This document shows, in pieces, positions 55,684 to 64,000 of a stretch of DNA of 64,000 nucleotides (positions within the stretch are counted from its first letter, which is position 1; every line of letters begins with the position of its first letter). A program made the translations under genes and the position numbers. The notes beneath the pieces are model-generated. The model was not told the DNA's origin. It saw only the letters and a program-made list of their open reading frames with translations, and did no database searches. This DNA comes from JANOSH01 sp031415695 (lineage in GTDB: Bacteria > Actinomycetota > Acidimicrobiia > Acidimicrobiales > Ilumatobacteraceae): positions 242,409 through 306,408 of the forward strand of contig JANOSH010000051.1 of NCBI GenBank assembly GCA_031415695.1, in the 5' to 3' direction.

Positions 55684-57483
55684 CTATTCGCTTCGCTCTA
55701 AGCGCGAACCTAGTGCTGCTAGCTGACGGTGGAGGCGGTCGGGGAATCGACTCCCAAACTTGGCGAAATGCTCGCGGATCTGGGGAACCGCCGCTTGCCA
55801 TCCGTCGATATCGACTGAGAGCAGAACGTGCAGATCCTCATCGCTGATATCGAGCCCGTGGGTGTCGAGTCCATCGGCAGTTGGCAAATAGCCAATAGCC
55901 GACTCGACGCCTTCCGCCGTACCATCGATGCGTTCGAACACCCACTTGAGTACGCGGCTGTTCTCGCCGTATCCCGGCCACAAGAAGCGGCCATCGTCGT
56001 CGCGGCGGAACCAGTTCACAAAGAAGATCTTTGGAAGTTTGTCGGATTCCGCAGCATCGCCAAGCCGCAGCCAATGCGCGAAGTAGCTGCCCATGTCGTA
56101 GCCACAGAACGGCAGCATTGCCATGGGATCGAAGCGCAGGTTTCCAACGGCTCCTGAGGCAGCAGCGGTGGTCTCGCTCGCCATGATGGCGCCGAGGAAC
56201 ACCCCGTGCTCCCAGTCGAATGCCTGGTTGACCAACGGCACAGTTGTTCGGCGGCGGCCGCCGAACAAAATGGCCGAAATGGGCACACCCCGAGGGTCCT
56301 CCCACTCGGCCGCGATGGAGGGGCACTGCCCTGCCGAGACGGTGAATCGGGCGTTGGGATGCGCAGCTGGCGTGGCGGTCTCGGGTGTCCACTGGTCACC
56401 GCGCCAGTCGGTGAGGCGCGGGGGAGTGTCGTCAGACATGCCTTCCCACCACACATCGCCATCGGGAGTGAGCGCGGTATTGGTGAACAGCGCGTTCCCC
56501 CACAGTGTTTCCATAGCGTTGGGATTCGTGGTGTTGCCGGTGCCGGGTGCCACACCAAAGAAACCAGCCTCGGGATTGATGGCATAGAGCTGGCCATCTT
56601 CTCCGAACTTCATCCAGCAAATGTCGTCGCCCACGGTCTCGACCTTCCAACCAGGAATCGTTGGCACGAGCATGGCCAGGTTTGTCTTGCCGCACGCTGA
56701 AGGGAAGGCGGCAGCCACGTAACGCGTGTCGTTGCCGGGTGACGTGAGCTTCAAAATAAGCATGTGTTCGGCAAGCCAGCCGCCGTCTCGTGCCATAACC
56801 GATGCGATTCTGAGGGCGAAACATTTCTTGCCCAATAAGGCGTTGCCGCCGTACCCAGACCCGAAACTCCAGATCTCTCGGGTCTCGGGGAAATGGACGA
56901 TGTATTTGTTGTCGGGGTTGCACGGCCACGGCGAGTCGGCCTGGCCAGGGTGGAGCGGAGCGCCGACCGAATGCACACATGGGACCCAGTCGTTGTCGCC
57001 GAGCACGTCGAGTGCGGCCTGCCCCATTCGAGTCATGATCCGCATCGACGCGACCACATATGCAGAATCGGTGAGCTGCACGCCGATGTGGGCAATGTCG
57101 GATCCGAGGGGACCCATTGAGAATGGCACGACATACAACGTGCGACCTCGCATGGCCCCGGCGTAAAGGCTGGTCATGTGGGCGCGCATCTCGACAGGAT
57201 CTCGCCAGTTGTTGTTTGGCCCGGCATCGTCTGCAGCTATCGAGCAGATAAAGGTGCGATCCTCGACGCGAGCAACGTCGCCCGGATCGGAATGGGCCCA
57301 ATAGCTGTTCGGCCGCTTGTTGTCGTTGAGCTTGACGAAGGTGCCGGCCTCTACGAGCTCACCACAGAGCTGGTCGTACTCGGCCTGAGAACCATCGCAC
57401 CACACGATGCGAGACGGTTGCAGTAGTTCTGCCCAGGTCTCTACCCACGCCTGTAGACGAACGTTCACCGTAGTAGCACCCAC
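55684..57483 (-). CDS. pckG: Phosphoenolpyruvate carboxykinase (GTP)
   Basis: This 599-residue GTP-type PEPCK interconverts oxaloacetate and PEP. It shows VWCDGSQAEYDQL, the substrate segment FSMGPLGSDIAHIGVQLTDS, the P-loop AAFPSACGKTNLAMLVPTIP with the reactive cysteine, GDDICWMKFGEDGQLYAINP, and ILFGGRRRTTVPLVNQAFDW. Length and motifs are complete. The GTG at 57483 follows GAAGGAG at 6-bp spacing, which fixes the start. It lies 63 bp downstream of the cold-shock-like gene on the same strand; the spacer contains a short hairpin (57506-57531). The GTP-dependent type is normal in actinobacteria. Confidence 0.95.
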   Translation of the reverse strand: MGATTVNVRLQAWVETWAELLQPSRIVWCDGSQAEYDQLCGELVEAGTFVKLNDNKRPNSYWAHSDPGDVARVEDRTFICSIAADDAGPNNNWRDPVEMRAHMTSLYAGAMRGRTLYVVPFSMGPLGSDIAHIGVQLTDSAYVVASMRIMTRMGQAALDVLGDNDWVPCVHSVGAPLHPGQADSPWPCNPDNKYIVHFPETREIWSFGSGYGGNALLGKKCFALRIASVMARDGGWLAEHMLILKLTSPGNDTRYVAAAFPSACGKTNLAMLVPTIPGWKVETVGDDICWMKFGEDGQLYAINPEAGFFGVAPGTGNTTNPNAMETLWGNALFTNTALTPDGDVWWEGMSDDTPPRLTDWRGDQWTPETATPAAHPNARFTVSAGQCPSIAAEWEDPRGVPISAILFGGRRRTTVPLVNQAFDWEHGVFLGAIMASETTAAASGAVGNLRFDPMAMLPFCGYDMGSYFAHWLRLGDAAESDKLPKIFFVNWFRRDDDGRFLWPGYGENSRVLKWVFERIDGTAEGVESAIGYLPTADGLDTHGLDISDEDLHVLLSVDIDGWQAAVPQIREHFAKFGSRFPDRLHRQLAALGSRLERSE

Positions 57484-57505
57484 CGGTTACTCCTTCACGT
57501 TGAGT

Positions 57506-57531
57506 GGTGACCCCGGCCCGGGAAAGTCACC
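57506..57531 (-). promoter_or_regulatory. Small hairpin in the leader of pckG
   Basis: GGTGAC (57506-57511) and GTCACC (57526-57531) are perfect 6-bp inverted copies, with a GC-rich inner part that can add three pairs. On the transcript it ends about 22 bases before the pckG start. It could be a 3'-end hairpin for the rpmB-CSD transcript or a leader element; no U run follows. Confidence 0.3.
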
Positions 57532-57546
57532 GGATCGGGTAAGGCT

Positions 57547-57771
57547 CTATGAGAACCCGGGTGTCCCCATATCAACTTCTGACCCCAACCGAAGACGAGT
57601 TGCCCGCCCAGTGGTGTCGAGATCAAAGATCACGCGTTGGCCCTGACGAACCATACGAAACACCGATCCCACGAGCGCATCGGGGGCCAGGTCGAACTCG
57701 GACAGGCTGGTATCACAAAGCACGATGCCGTCGCCGCTAACTGGATCAAAGCTTTTGACTACACCCTGCAT
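57547..57771 (-). CDS. Small cold-shock-domain-like protein
   Basis: This 74-residue protein begins MQGVVKSFDPVSGDGIVLCD, and EFDLAPDALVGSVFRMVRQG followed by QRVIFDL fits an OB/cold-shock fold. The usual RNP motifs KGFGFI and VFVH are not conserved, so nucleic-acid binding may be altered. Comparable short CSD-like proteins occur near rpmB in related actinobacteria, but the role is uncertain. It starts 10 bp after rpmB and ends 63 bp before pckG on the same strand. Confidence 0.7.
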   Translation of the reverse strand: MQGVVKSFDPVSGDGIVLCDTSLSEFDLAPDALVGSVFRMVRQGQRVIFDLDTTGRATRLRLGSEVDMGTPGFS

Positions 57772-57781
57772 AGCGAAATGA

Positions 57782-57976
57782 CTAGCTTCCAGCCTTGACG
57801 ATTTTGCCGGCCTTGATGCAGCCGGTGCACACGTTGACGCGCTTCACGGAGCCATTGAAAATGGCACGAACACGCTGAATGTTCGGGTTCCAACGACGCT
57901 TGGTTCGGATGTGTGAGTGTGAGACGGAGCGGCCCCAAGAAGGGTGCTTGCCGCACAACTCGCATACTGAAGCCAT
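57782..57976 (-). CDS. rpmB: Ribosomal protein L28 (zinc-binding form)
   Basis: This 64-residue protein is L28, a structural part of the large ribosomal subunit. It has the motif start ASVCELCGKHPSWGRSVSHS and RTKRRWNPNIQRVRAIFNGS. Cys5 and Cys8, with Cys50 and Cys53 in NVCTGC, form the zinc ribbon of the C+ type. AGGAGA precedes the ATG at 57976 with good spacing, which excludes the longer upstream frame. It is divergent from the FakA-like gene with 107 bp between starts, an arrangement common in bacteria (rpmB next to the DAK2-domain gene and recG). Confidence 0.96.
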   Translation of the reverse strand: MASVCELCGKHPSWGRSVSHSHIRTKRRWNPNIQRVRAIFNGSVKRVNVCTGCIKAGKIVKAGS

Positions 57977-58083
57977 TTGTAATCTCCTGCTTAGGGGGGT
58001 CAGTGGGGTGAACCGTATCAGCGCGAGGCCAAAAGACGAAAGCAAACGCCTACGGTTGTGACGAATGGCCTAGCCTAGTCGAA

Positions 58084-59739
58084 ATGCAAACACTCGAGCG
58101 GCTTGACCCAGACGCAGTGCGTGAACTGGTCAAAGTCTTTGCTTCCACAGTGGCGTCTCATCGCGAGATGCTGAACCGACTCAACGTGTATCCGGTTCCT
58201 GACGGCGACACCGGAACCAACATGAGCCGAACCCTGGACGCCGTCGTCGTCGAAATGGAACAAGCGCCGCCCGACATGAAAGCCACCTGCGCCGCCATAA
58301 GCCATGGATCGCTCATGGGGGCACGTGGAAACTCGGGGGTCATCCTCAGCCAGATACTCCGAGGCCTTGCCAGCGAGTTTGGTCGTAGCGTCGAAGTTGG
58401 TGCAGCCGCGGTAGCCGACGCGCTGACGACCGCAGCTAAGGCCGCCTACGAGGCCGTCGGTAAGCCCATCGAGGGAACCATCTTGACCGTTGTACGTGAA
58501 GCGGCCGAAGGTTCGAGCGCGGCTCGGGCCAACGGTGCCGATCTTCGGGGAGTATTAGAAGCAGCCAGCGCCGCGGCCAAGGCTGCACTGGCCCGAACCC
58601 CCGAACTGCTGCCCGCACTCAAAGAAGCAGGTGTCGTTGATGCCGGGGGAGCGGGGCTGGTCTTGTTGTTCGATGCAGCGCTGCATGTTGTCGATGGTCG
58701 TGAGTTGCCCCAGCCACCTGAGTTCGAAGCCGGTTCGATTGCACCTGTCGAACCTGTCATCGGGGTCGCAGGTGGCGTCAGTGAACTTCGCTACGAGGTC
58801 ATGTACTTCCTCGATCTCGCCGACCACCTCATCAGCGACTTCAAGACAAACTGGGGAGCAATTGGCGACTCGATAGTGGTCGTCGGGGGCGACGGTGTGT
58901 GGAACTGCCATGTGCATACCAACGACATCGGCGCCGCCATGGAAGTTGCGCTCGACCTTGGGGGTCGGCCGAGCAAGATTCGTGTCACCGACCTGTTCGA
59001 AGAGGTGGCCGCCGAACACATGGCCCGAGAAAGATCAATCCACGGCGGTACCAGCCCGGCAGGCGCCGGCTTCCCGGCCGTAACCACGGCAGTGGTCACC
59101 GTGTCGAGCGGGTCTGGCCTGACCGAGCTTTTCGGACAGCTCGGCGTTCAGGGGGTAGTCGGTGGAGGCCAAACCCTCAACCCGTCTACTGCTGAATTAC
59201 TCGCCGCGGTCGAGGCCGTCAATGCCGACCAGGTCATTGTGCTGCCGAACAACAAGAACATCATCGCCGTAGCCGAACAGGTCAACGCACTCACGAACAA
59301 GCGCGTGCTAGTGGTGTCAACCCGCTCCATGCCCGAGGCGTTGGCTGCGCTTGTTGTGTATGACCCTGAAGATTCGGCCGAGGTCAACTATGCGGCCATG
59401 TCGGCTGCTGCCGACTCGACAGCGTCGGGTGAAGTCACTCAGGCAATTCGCGCCACCTCGAGCGAGGCTGGTCCAATCACCGTTGGCGACTGGATCGGCA
59501 TAGTCCGCGGCGACGGAATCGTGTCGGTGGCGGGTTCGGTCGTGTCGGCTACCACCATGCTGCTTGACCACCTTGTCACCGCCGACGCCGAGATCATCAC
59601 CATCATCACCGGGGTAGATGCCCACCGTGGGCAAACCGACGAAGTTTTGGCATGGCTCGACGAGCATCGATCATCCATCGATGTCGAGGTGCACCGCGGC
59701 GGACAACCCCTGTACCCGTACCTCTTCGGCGTCGAATGA
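58084..59739 (+). CDS. DAK2-domain kinase-like protein (FakA/YloV family)
   Basis: This 551-residue protein has an N-terminal DAK2 (DhaL-like) ATP-binding domain: NVYPVPDGDTGTNMSRTLD, SLMGARGNSGVILSQILRG, KEAGVVDAGGAGLVLLFDAA. It continues into the middle and C-terminal domains of FakA: RYEVMYFLDLADHLISDFK, VHTNDIGAAMEVALDLG, GVVGGGQTLNPSTAELLAAV, IVLPNNKNIIAVAEQ. In Firmicutes FakA phosphorylates fatty acids bound to FakB; no FakB is seen here, and actinobacterial members are not well defined. Its stop overlaps recG as ATGA. rpmB, fakA-like and recG form a gene order shared by many bacteria. Confidence 0.88.
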   Translation: MQTLERLDPDAVRELVKVFASTVASHREMLNRLNVYPVPDGDTGTNMSRTLDAVVVEMEQAPPDMKATCAAISHGSLMGARGNSGVILSQILRGLASEFGRSVEVGAAAVADALTTAAKAAYEAVGKPIEGTILTVVREAAEGSSAARANGADLRGVLEAASAAAKAALARTPELLPALKEAGVVDAGGAGLVLLFDAALHVVDGRELPQPPEFEAGSIAPVEPVIGVAGGVSELRYEVMYFLDLADHLISDFKTNWGAIGDSIVVVGGDGVWNCHVHTNDIGAAMEVALDLGGRPSKIRVTDLFEEVAAEHMARERSIHGGTSPAGAGFPAVTTAVVTVSSGSGLTELFGQLGVQGVVGGGQTLNPSTAELLAAVEAVNADQVIVLPNNKNIIAVAEQVNALTNKRVLVVSTRSMPEALAALVVYDPEDSAEVNYAAMSAAADSTASGEVTQAIRATSSEAGPITVGDWIGIVRGDGIVSVAGSVVSATTMLLDHLVTADAEIITIITGVDAHRGQTDEVLAWLDEHRSSIDVEVHRGGQPLYPYLFGVE

Positions 59740-61874
59740 CCGAACCACTCACCCTCACTGAGCTTGCGGGGGTGCCGCTCCAACGCCTTCGAGGTGTCGG
59801 CGAGAAGAAGCTCGCTGCCCTGGGCGAATTGGGCGTGTCGTCTATCTTCGACCTTTTGACGTTCTACCCTCGACGGTGGGTCGACCGCACGAACGAGGCA
59901 AGAATCAGCGATCTTGAAACCGGGGTCGAAGCCATGGTGCTGGTGACAGTGCGTTCGATCGCACGTCGCCAAACCAAGACCCGCAAAACCATGATCACGG
60001 TTCAGGTTGGTGACGGCAGCGGCCGCATGAGTCTGGTGTTCTTCAACCAGCCATGGCGCGAAAAGCAGCTACGAGAAGGGGCAACGGTTGCCCTGTTTGG
60101 GAAGCCCGAGAGCTTTCGCGGATCATTACAAATGACCAACCCCATCGTCGACATCATCGGTGACCGAACCGCCCGTATTGTGCCGATTTATCCGCAGTCC
60201 GAAAAGAGCGGCCTCGCCACCTGGGAGATTGCCGGCTGGGTCGAACAGGCGCTGAACCGGTGCCGCGACCGTGGTATTGCCGATCCGGTTCCCACCGATA
60301 TACGTCGACGGTTTGGTCTCATTGGTCGTTCGGAAGCGCTGTTCGGCATACATCTTCCCGAGACGATGGGTATGAAAGAACAGGCCCGTCGCCGGTTGGC
60401 CTTCGACGAGTTGCTTCGTGTTCAGCTTGTACTTGTCTTGCGCAAACGAGCTTTGGAACGAGACGCGCTTGGTATACGCCATGTGGTCGACGGCGAACTG
60501 GTGCCCCGGTTCCATGCCGCGCTGCCCTATGCGCTTACGGGGGCTCAGGAACGAACCATTGCCGAAATCGCCTTCGACTTGGCGTCGGGCCATCCAATGC
60601 ACCGGTTACTGCAAGGCGATGTTGGTGCCGGCAAGACCACGGTCGCTGTCACCGCGTTGCTGGCTGCAGTGCAGGGCGGGCACCAAGGCGCGCTTATGGC
60701 GCCAACTGAAGTTCTCGCCGAGCAACATTTCATCGGCATATCTCGCCTGCTCGAGGGCATCAGCGTTCCCGATCCCGACAACCTCTTCGGTGACCGACCC
60801 CTTAGGGTCGGACTATTGGCGAACCGGGTTACGGGAGGTGATCGTCGCGAGTTCCTCGCTGGCCTGGCCGACGGCACTATCGACATTGCCATTGGAACTC
60901 ATGCGCTGATCCAAGACGGTGTGCAATTCCGCAGTTTGGGCGTGGTCGTTATCGACGAACAACACCGTTTTGGTGTTGAGCAGCGAGCCGCCCTGCGAAC
61001 CAAGGGCGAGGAAGGCACGGGAACCGTTCCCGATGTGCTCGTGATGACTGCAACCCCCATACCGCGCACCGCAGCCATGACCGTGTACGGCGACCTCGAT
61101 GTCAGCGTGCTCGACGAACTGCCACCCGGGCGCACCCCAATCGACACACGCTGGGCGGCGAGCGAACTCGACGAGGAACTCGTGTGGGCCGACGTTCGAT
61201 CCGCAGTCGCAGAAGGTCATCAGGCGTACGTCGTGTGCCCACTCATAGAGGAGAGCGAAAAGCTCGAAGTCGCATCGGCTCAAGAGACCTTCGACATGGT
61301 TACCAACACGGTTCTGGCCGGTCTACGAATCGGCCTGCTACACGGCCGCCTCGCACCTGCCGATAAAGAACAGACCATGGAACGGTTCCGTTCCGGGCAC
61401 CTCGATGTGTTGGTGGCCACCACGGTGATCGAAGTGGGCGTCGATGTTCCCAACGCCACCGTGATGGTGATTCTCGATGCCGATCGGTTCGGTATTGCCC
61501 AGCTTCACCAGCTGCGCGGACGGGTAGGTCGCGGCGTCGTTGCGTCGACGTGTTGGCTGGTGACCAAGCCGAACGACGAAGGCCTCACCAACCCCCGAGT
61601 CGATGCGCTGGTGGCTAGCACCGACGGCTTCGTACTTGCCGAAGTCGACCTCGACCTGCGCGGCGAAGGCACCATCATGAATACCAGTCAGAAGGGTCGA
61701 AGCGACTTGAAGTTGGCGTCGCTGCGCCGCGACCGAGAGCTCGTCGGCTTGGCGCGCGACGCCGCGTTCGCCATCGTCGATAGCGACCCGTTGCTCGGCA
61801 AGCACCGCGACCTACAGGGCGAACTCGGACTGTTCTTCAACGCCGACGACGAAGCGTTCCTCTTCAAATCCTGA
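59736..61874 (+). CDS. recG: ATP-dependent DNA helicase RecG
   Basis: This 712-residue helicase rescues stalled forks by branch migration. An N-terminal wedge/OB region (GVPLQRLRGVGEKKLAALGE, LLTFYPRRWVDRTNEARISD) leads into the motor: Walker A LQGDVGAGKTTVAVTALLAA, MAPTEVLAEQHF, the DEQH box VVVIDEQHRFGVEQRAALRT, VLVMTATPIPRTAAMTVYGD, TTVIEVGVDVPNATVMVILD and QLHQLRGRVGRG. All motifs are intact. The ATG at 59736 (MTEPLTLTEL) overlaps the FakA-like stop; the longer frame would overlap it by 84 bp. Degenerate sequence follows the stop. Confidence 0.94.
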   Translation: MTEPLTLTELAGVPLQRLRGVGEKKLAALGELGVSSIFDLLTFYPRRWVDRTNEARISDLETGVEAMVLVTVRSIARRQTKTRKTMITVQVGDGSGRMSLVFFNQPWREKQLREGATVALFGKPESFRGSLQMTNPIVDIIGDRTARIVPIYPQSEKSGLATWEIAGWVEQALNRCRDRGIADPVPTDIRRRFGLIGRSEALFGIHLPETMGMKEQARRRLAFDELLRVQLVLVLRKRALERDALGIRHVVDGELVPRFHAALPYALTGAQERTIAEIAFDLASGHPMHRLLQGDVGAGKTTVAVTALLAAVQGGHQGALMAPTEVLAEQHFIGISRLLEGISVPDPDNLFGDRPLRVGLLANRVTGGDRREFLAGLADGTIDIAIGTHALIQDGVQFRSLGVVVIDEQHRFGVEQRAALRTKGEEGTGTVPDVLVMTATPIPRTAAMTVYGDLDVSVLDELPPGRTPIDTRWAASELDEELVWADVRSAVAEGHQAYVVCPLIEESEKLEVASAQETFDMVTNTVLAGLRIGLLHGRLAPADKEQTMERFRSGHLDVLVATTVIEVGVDVPNATVMVILDADRFGIAQLHQLRGRVGRGVVASTCWLVTKPNDEGLTNPRVDALVASTDGFVLAEVDLDLRGEGTIMNTSQKGRSDLKLASLRRDRELVGLARDAAFAIVDSDPLLGKHRDLQGELGLFFNADDEAFLFKS

Positions 61875-62092
61875 GCCGACGGGGATAGGGCGCCGCCGGC
61901 AGCCCAGCCTTGCCGACAACCCAGCAAGTTCCACGCTTTAAGGAGAATAGCCCTGGGGCGCGTGTGGGGACTGCCCAAAACTGGCGCTGTCCACATCGGA
62001 GGCGCATCTGATACCAGGATCGACGCGGAATTAGCCCCTGCGGTGGGAGACGACCGTTTTGCAAGACCCAGACACCATTCCCCAGCCCCATC
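61875..62092. other. Non-coding spacer after recG
   Basis: About 220 bp with no supported gene. An AAGGAG-like element near 61940-61945 is followed by no convincing start codon with protein-like sequence. I saw no terminator with a clear stem and T run. Confidence 0.4.
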
Positions 62093-62648
62093 ATGGCGGC
62101 CCTTTGGCCATGCATGTCTCAGAGTGGACACGGTTCGGTGCCCGCTCGCGTGCTTCGACACCGTGCAACGTTTACCGACATCTCTTGGCCGTATGTCTAC
62201 GCCCAGACCGTGGGCGTATCGGCAGACGGGGCCAATACCGCAACAGGCTCCGTGCGCATTGATGTTCGGGACGGGTCGAGCCGTGTTCTCGAACGAGCTA
62301 CCCAAGCCGTGTCTGGCCCGGGTCAGCGCGAGCATCGTCGTGTGTGCCTCGAAAGACAAGCTAGTTGTTGCTGACTTTGATGGGCATCCGCAAATCGAAG
62401 TCGTGGACAGGAACCGAGACGCCGTTTTTCAATGGCCTGAAGTTGGCGATGGCTTTGTGGTCTGGAGCGACGCCGAGGGCCCAATCATATTGCAGCTACA
62501 GGATCTTTCGGTCGCTTACCTTGAGCACACGCCGTACTCGGCGACCGTCGGCGCTCAAGGCTCCACGGTTTGGTGGGCGTGGGTGCCCGACACCACCAAG
62601 CCGCCGTCGCTGTCCAATGGTGGGCGTAAGGTGCTCACGTTGTCGTGA
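62093..62648 (+). pseudogene. Possible frame-disrupted gene for a propeller-like protein
   Basis: Protein-like sequence changes frame in mid-course. From about 62135 one frame reads FTDISWPYVYAQTVGVSADG and on to GSSRVLER. Near 62300-62330 a second frame takes over with VSASIVVCASKDKLVVADFD, continues through FQWPEVGDGFVVWSDAEGPI and STVWWAWVPDTTKPPS, and stops at 62648. Neither frame alone has a convincing start plus domain. The style (ADFDGHPQIEVVDRN) recalls beta-propeller blades like those in the truncated lipoprotein downstream. A frameshift or sequencing error is the simplest explanation. The family is not identified. Confidence 0.4.
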
Positions 62649-62959
62649 ACGAACCTTCACCTCTCGCCATCTAGCTGAAACCCAACTCCGGACCGCAGCA
62701 ATCAGCTTGGCGCTACCCGAGGCGGCTGGCTTTGCGCTTGTGGGAGGCGCCGCGCTCGTCAGGCTGTGTTCCTTGGCAAACTCGCACACGGCGCGATCAT
62801 CAGCAGGATCTCTTCGGAATTGAGTGTGGCGCCTCACTCTGCGTGACAGCACGCTCGTTTCCGAATCCCGGTTTGAGGCAGTTCGCAAAAGGGCAGATAC
62901 AAATCGTGGTGTTGCTCAGCTGGTCCAAGGAATCCTACCGCAAGTGATCTGGAGCAAAC
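62649..62959. other. Degenerate spacer before the truncated lipoprotein gene
   Basis: About 310 bp without a complete gene. A stretch near 62700-62760 reads LPEAAGFALVGGAALV, similar to the start of AbiEii-type nucleotidyltransferases, but the frame then loses any resemblance and stops at about 62823. Another frame (RFEAVRKRADTNRGVAQLVQ, about 62870-62930) looks protein-like but is short. These are probably fragments of decayed genes. Confidence 0.4.
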
Positions 62960-64000
62960 ATGGCCGGAGTTCTTTCCCTACCCAAGGCTTTGGCCGCCGC
63001 CGCAACGTTGTGCCTTTTGGCTACGTCATGTGGAAAGGCCCCGAGCAAGGGCACCATTCAGGAGCCTCGCCCTGCCGAATCGGCCGAGAGCCTCGAGTAC
63101 ATGTCGGTCCATTCACCGCCCGGCTTCGCCTACAAGGGCTCGACAGTTCGGCTCGTGTTCCGGCCGATTTGTCATAGTGAGTCTGACTGCTTGTCGGCAA
63201 GTGGCACCTTGTCCTTCAACATCGACGGATCGGTGTTACAACAGGACCTCACGTTCGACGCCAATTTAGGCCTTTACGCGGACGTGACTGTTGTCAGTAG
63301 TTTGAGTTATCGAGCTGAACTAAAATCGGGTGGGCTGACTTCATCATGGCCACCCGGACCCGGGATGCAGGAAGTGCCGACACTCGAGACGAAGACGATC
63401 GATGTTGGCTTCGATCTGCCGGACCCGGTAACAATCAGTGAGCCCAAGTGGAGTGTGCCGATTCCGACCGGTCGAGGCGGTGGTCAGATTGGAATTGTTC
63501 GAGGTGACCAAGGGGCCGGTGCTGGGCCTTCGTCATTGAGTGCTTCTCCGGATGGCACCGTAGTCATCCCTGATTTTGCGAACTCCAAGCTTATTATTGT
63601 TTCTTCCAGCCATAAGCTCATAGAAGTTCCGCTCGACCATCAGCCGATCCACGCGACCGCAACGGCTGCAGGCTATGTGACCCTGTCAAACGCTGATGTC
63701 ACACTCGTGGATAGTGCTGGCAAGACGACGCGCCGGATAGCGCTCCCAGCAACAGGTATCGCCCTCTCGCTCGGCTTCGTTGCGACTGATGCAGGTGTGT
63801 TCGTCAGAGGGTTGAACACCTTGTACAAGGTAGCAACCAAGGACGGGATAGCGGTGACGCAAGTTGTCACCGAACCCGAGCACGACTACTTTAGGGTTAG
63901 CCAAAAAGAACTCGCTCGTCTCGGCCCCCAACCGACTATGTGGCGACTGACTGGCGCTCTTCGAAACATCACGGGGGCGTTTGCCGTTTCGGCAGATGAC
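62960..64000 (+). CDS. Lipoprotein with propeller-like repeats (partial, runs off right edge)
   Basis: The first 347 codons are present and open to the end of the window. The product starts MAGVLSLPKALAAAATLCLL, with a lipobox LATSC (cleavage before Cys24), then an Ala/Glu/Ser linker. A beta domain has PPGFAYKGSTVRLVFRPICH and CLSASGTLSFNIDGS, and then come propeller-like segments: SLSASPDGTVVIPDFANSKL, VTLSNADVTLVDSAGKTTRR and LGFVATDAGVFVRGLNTLYK. GGAG lies 5 bp before the ATG at 62960. Family unknown; probably an extracytoplasmic binding or sensor protein anchored in the membrane. It is not in the list of long complete frames because it is cut by the window edge. Confidence 0.7.
   Translation, partial: MAGVLSLPKALAAAATLCLLATSCGKAPSKGTIQEPRPAESAESLEYMSVHSPPGFAYKGSTVRLVFRPICHSESDCLSASGTLSFNIDGSVLQQDLTFDANLGLYADVTVVSSLSYRAELKSGGLTSSWPPGPGMQEVPTLETKTIDVGFDLPDPVTISEPKWSVPIPTGRGGGQIGIVRGDQGAGAGPSSLSASPDGTVVIPDFANSKLIIVSSSHKLIEVPLDHQPIHATATAAGYVTLSNADVTLVDSAGKTTRRIALPATGIALSLGFVATDAGVFVRGLNTLYKVATKDGIAVTQVVTEPEHDYFRVSQKELARLGPQPTMWRLTGALRNITGAFAVSADD

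Noticed and set aside
56432..57301. A 289-codon minus-strand frame within pckG
   Set aside because: Arg-rich out-of-phase reading of pckG with no family resemblance.

Overview
The window looks like a chromosomal segment of a high-GC actinobacterium, most likely class Acidimicrobiia (this placement is inference). Lineage markers are an actinobacterial multifunctional 2-oxoglutarate decarboxylase/dehydrogenase (kgd), the mismatch endonuclease NucS, GTP-dependent PEP carboxykinase, a zinc-type ribosomal protein L28, DUF2510 and DUF5317 proteins, and four separate LLM-class F420-dependent oxidoreductase genes. Genes are dense, and many pairs overlap as ATGA or GTGA. I saw no tRNA, rRNA, CRISPR array or transposase.

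1-21.8 kb holds a molybdenum-hydroxylase and amidohydrolase region. One minus-strand operon carries an amidohydrolase, xdhC, yqeB, yqeC fused to a methyltransferase, and an LLM oxidoreductase that runs off the left edge. A second minus-strand pair encodes an FAD subunit and an XdhD-type molybdopterin subunit whose fused N-terminal ferredoxin domain has lost every cluster cysteine. A third minus-strand operon (21.3 to 16.9 kb) encodes an LLM oxidoreductase, an amidohydrolase, an N-carbamoyl-D-amino-acid-hydrolase-like enzyme and an N-terminally short SsnA. yqeB, yqeC, xdhD, the FAD subunit and ssnA also occur together in the E. coli yge-ygf cluster, and YqeB/YqeC are markers of selenium-dependent molybdenum hydroxylases. 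I therefore infer a labile-selenium purine or N-heterocycle hydroxylase system with its own hydrolases. Between these blocks lie 5-formyl-THF cyclo-ligase, a DUF4143 ATPase preceded by an inverted repeat, a kinase-like phosphotransferase, DUF2237, a secreted protein, inositol-phosphate synthase and a quinone oxidoreductase.

21.3-31 kb is mostly housekeeping: a decayed 2OG-Fe(II) oxygenase pseudogene, ThrH, NucS, an XRE regulator, an UbiB-family kinase, uracil-DNA glycosylase, LLM, enoyl-CoA hydratase, a CysQ-like phosphatase and EttA. At 30.5-33.5 kb an operon begins with two 32-residue microproteins sharing the same C-terminal signature. It continues into a membrane GGDEF-EAL protein, a DUF5317 membrane protein and ettA.

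33.7-44.9 kb has a PuuD-like membrane protein, a blue-copper lipoprotein, kgd, a HAD phosphatase, an NYN ribonuclease with a long basic tail, exonuclease III, a UvrD-like helicase, a PH-domain protein and a BtuF-like metal-chelate binding protein. At 45.0-47.7 kb two cell-surface genes sit between perfect 25-bp direct repeats, which suggests an inserted segment.

47.7-62 kb has an SMP-30/DUF952 fusion, LLM, galactokinase, an alpha/beta hydrolase, an alpha-methylacyl-CoA racemase-like protein, a PIG-L deacetylase, a PAS-PAS-GGDEF protein, pckG, a cold-shock-like protein, rpmB, a FakA/YloV-type protein and recG. The right end has about 1 kb of degenerate sequence followed by a truncated lipoprotein gene.
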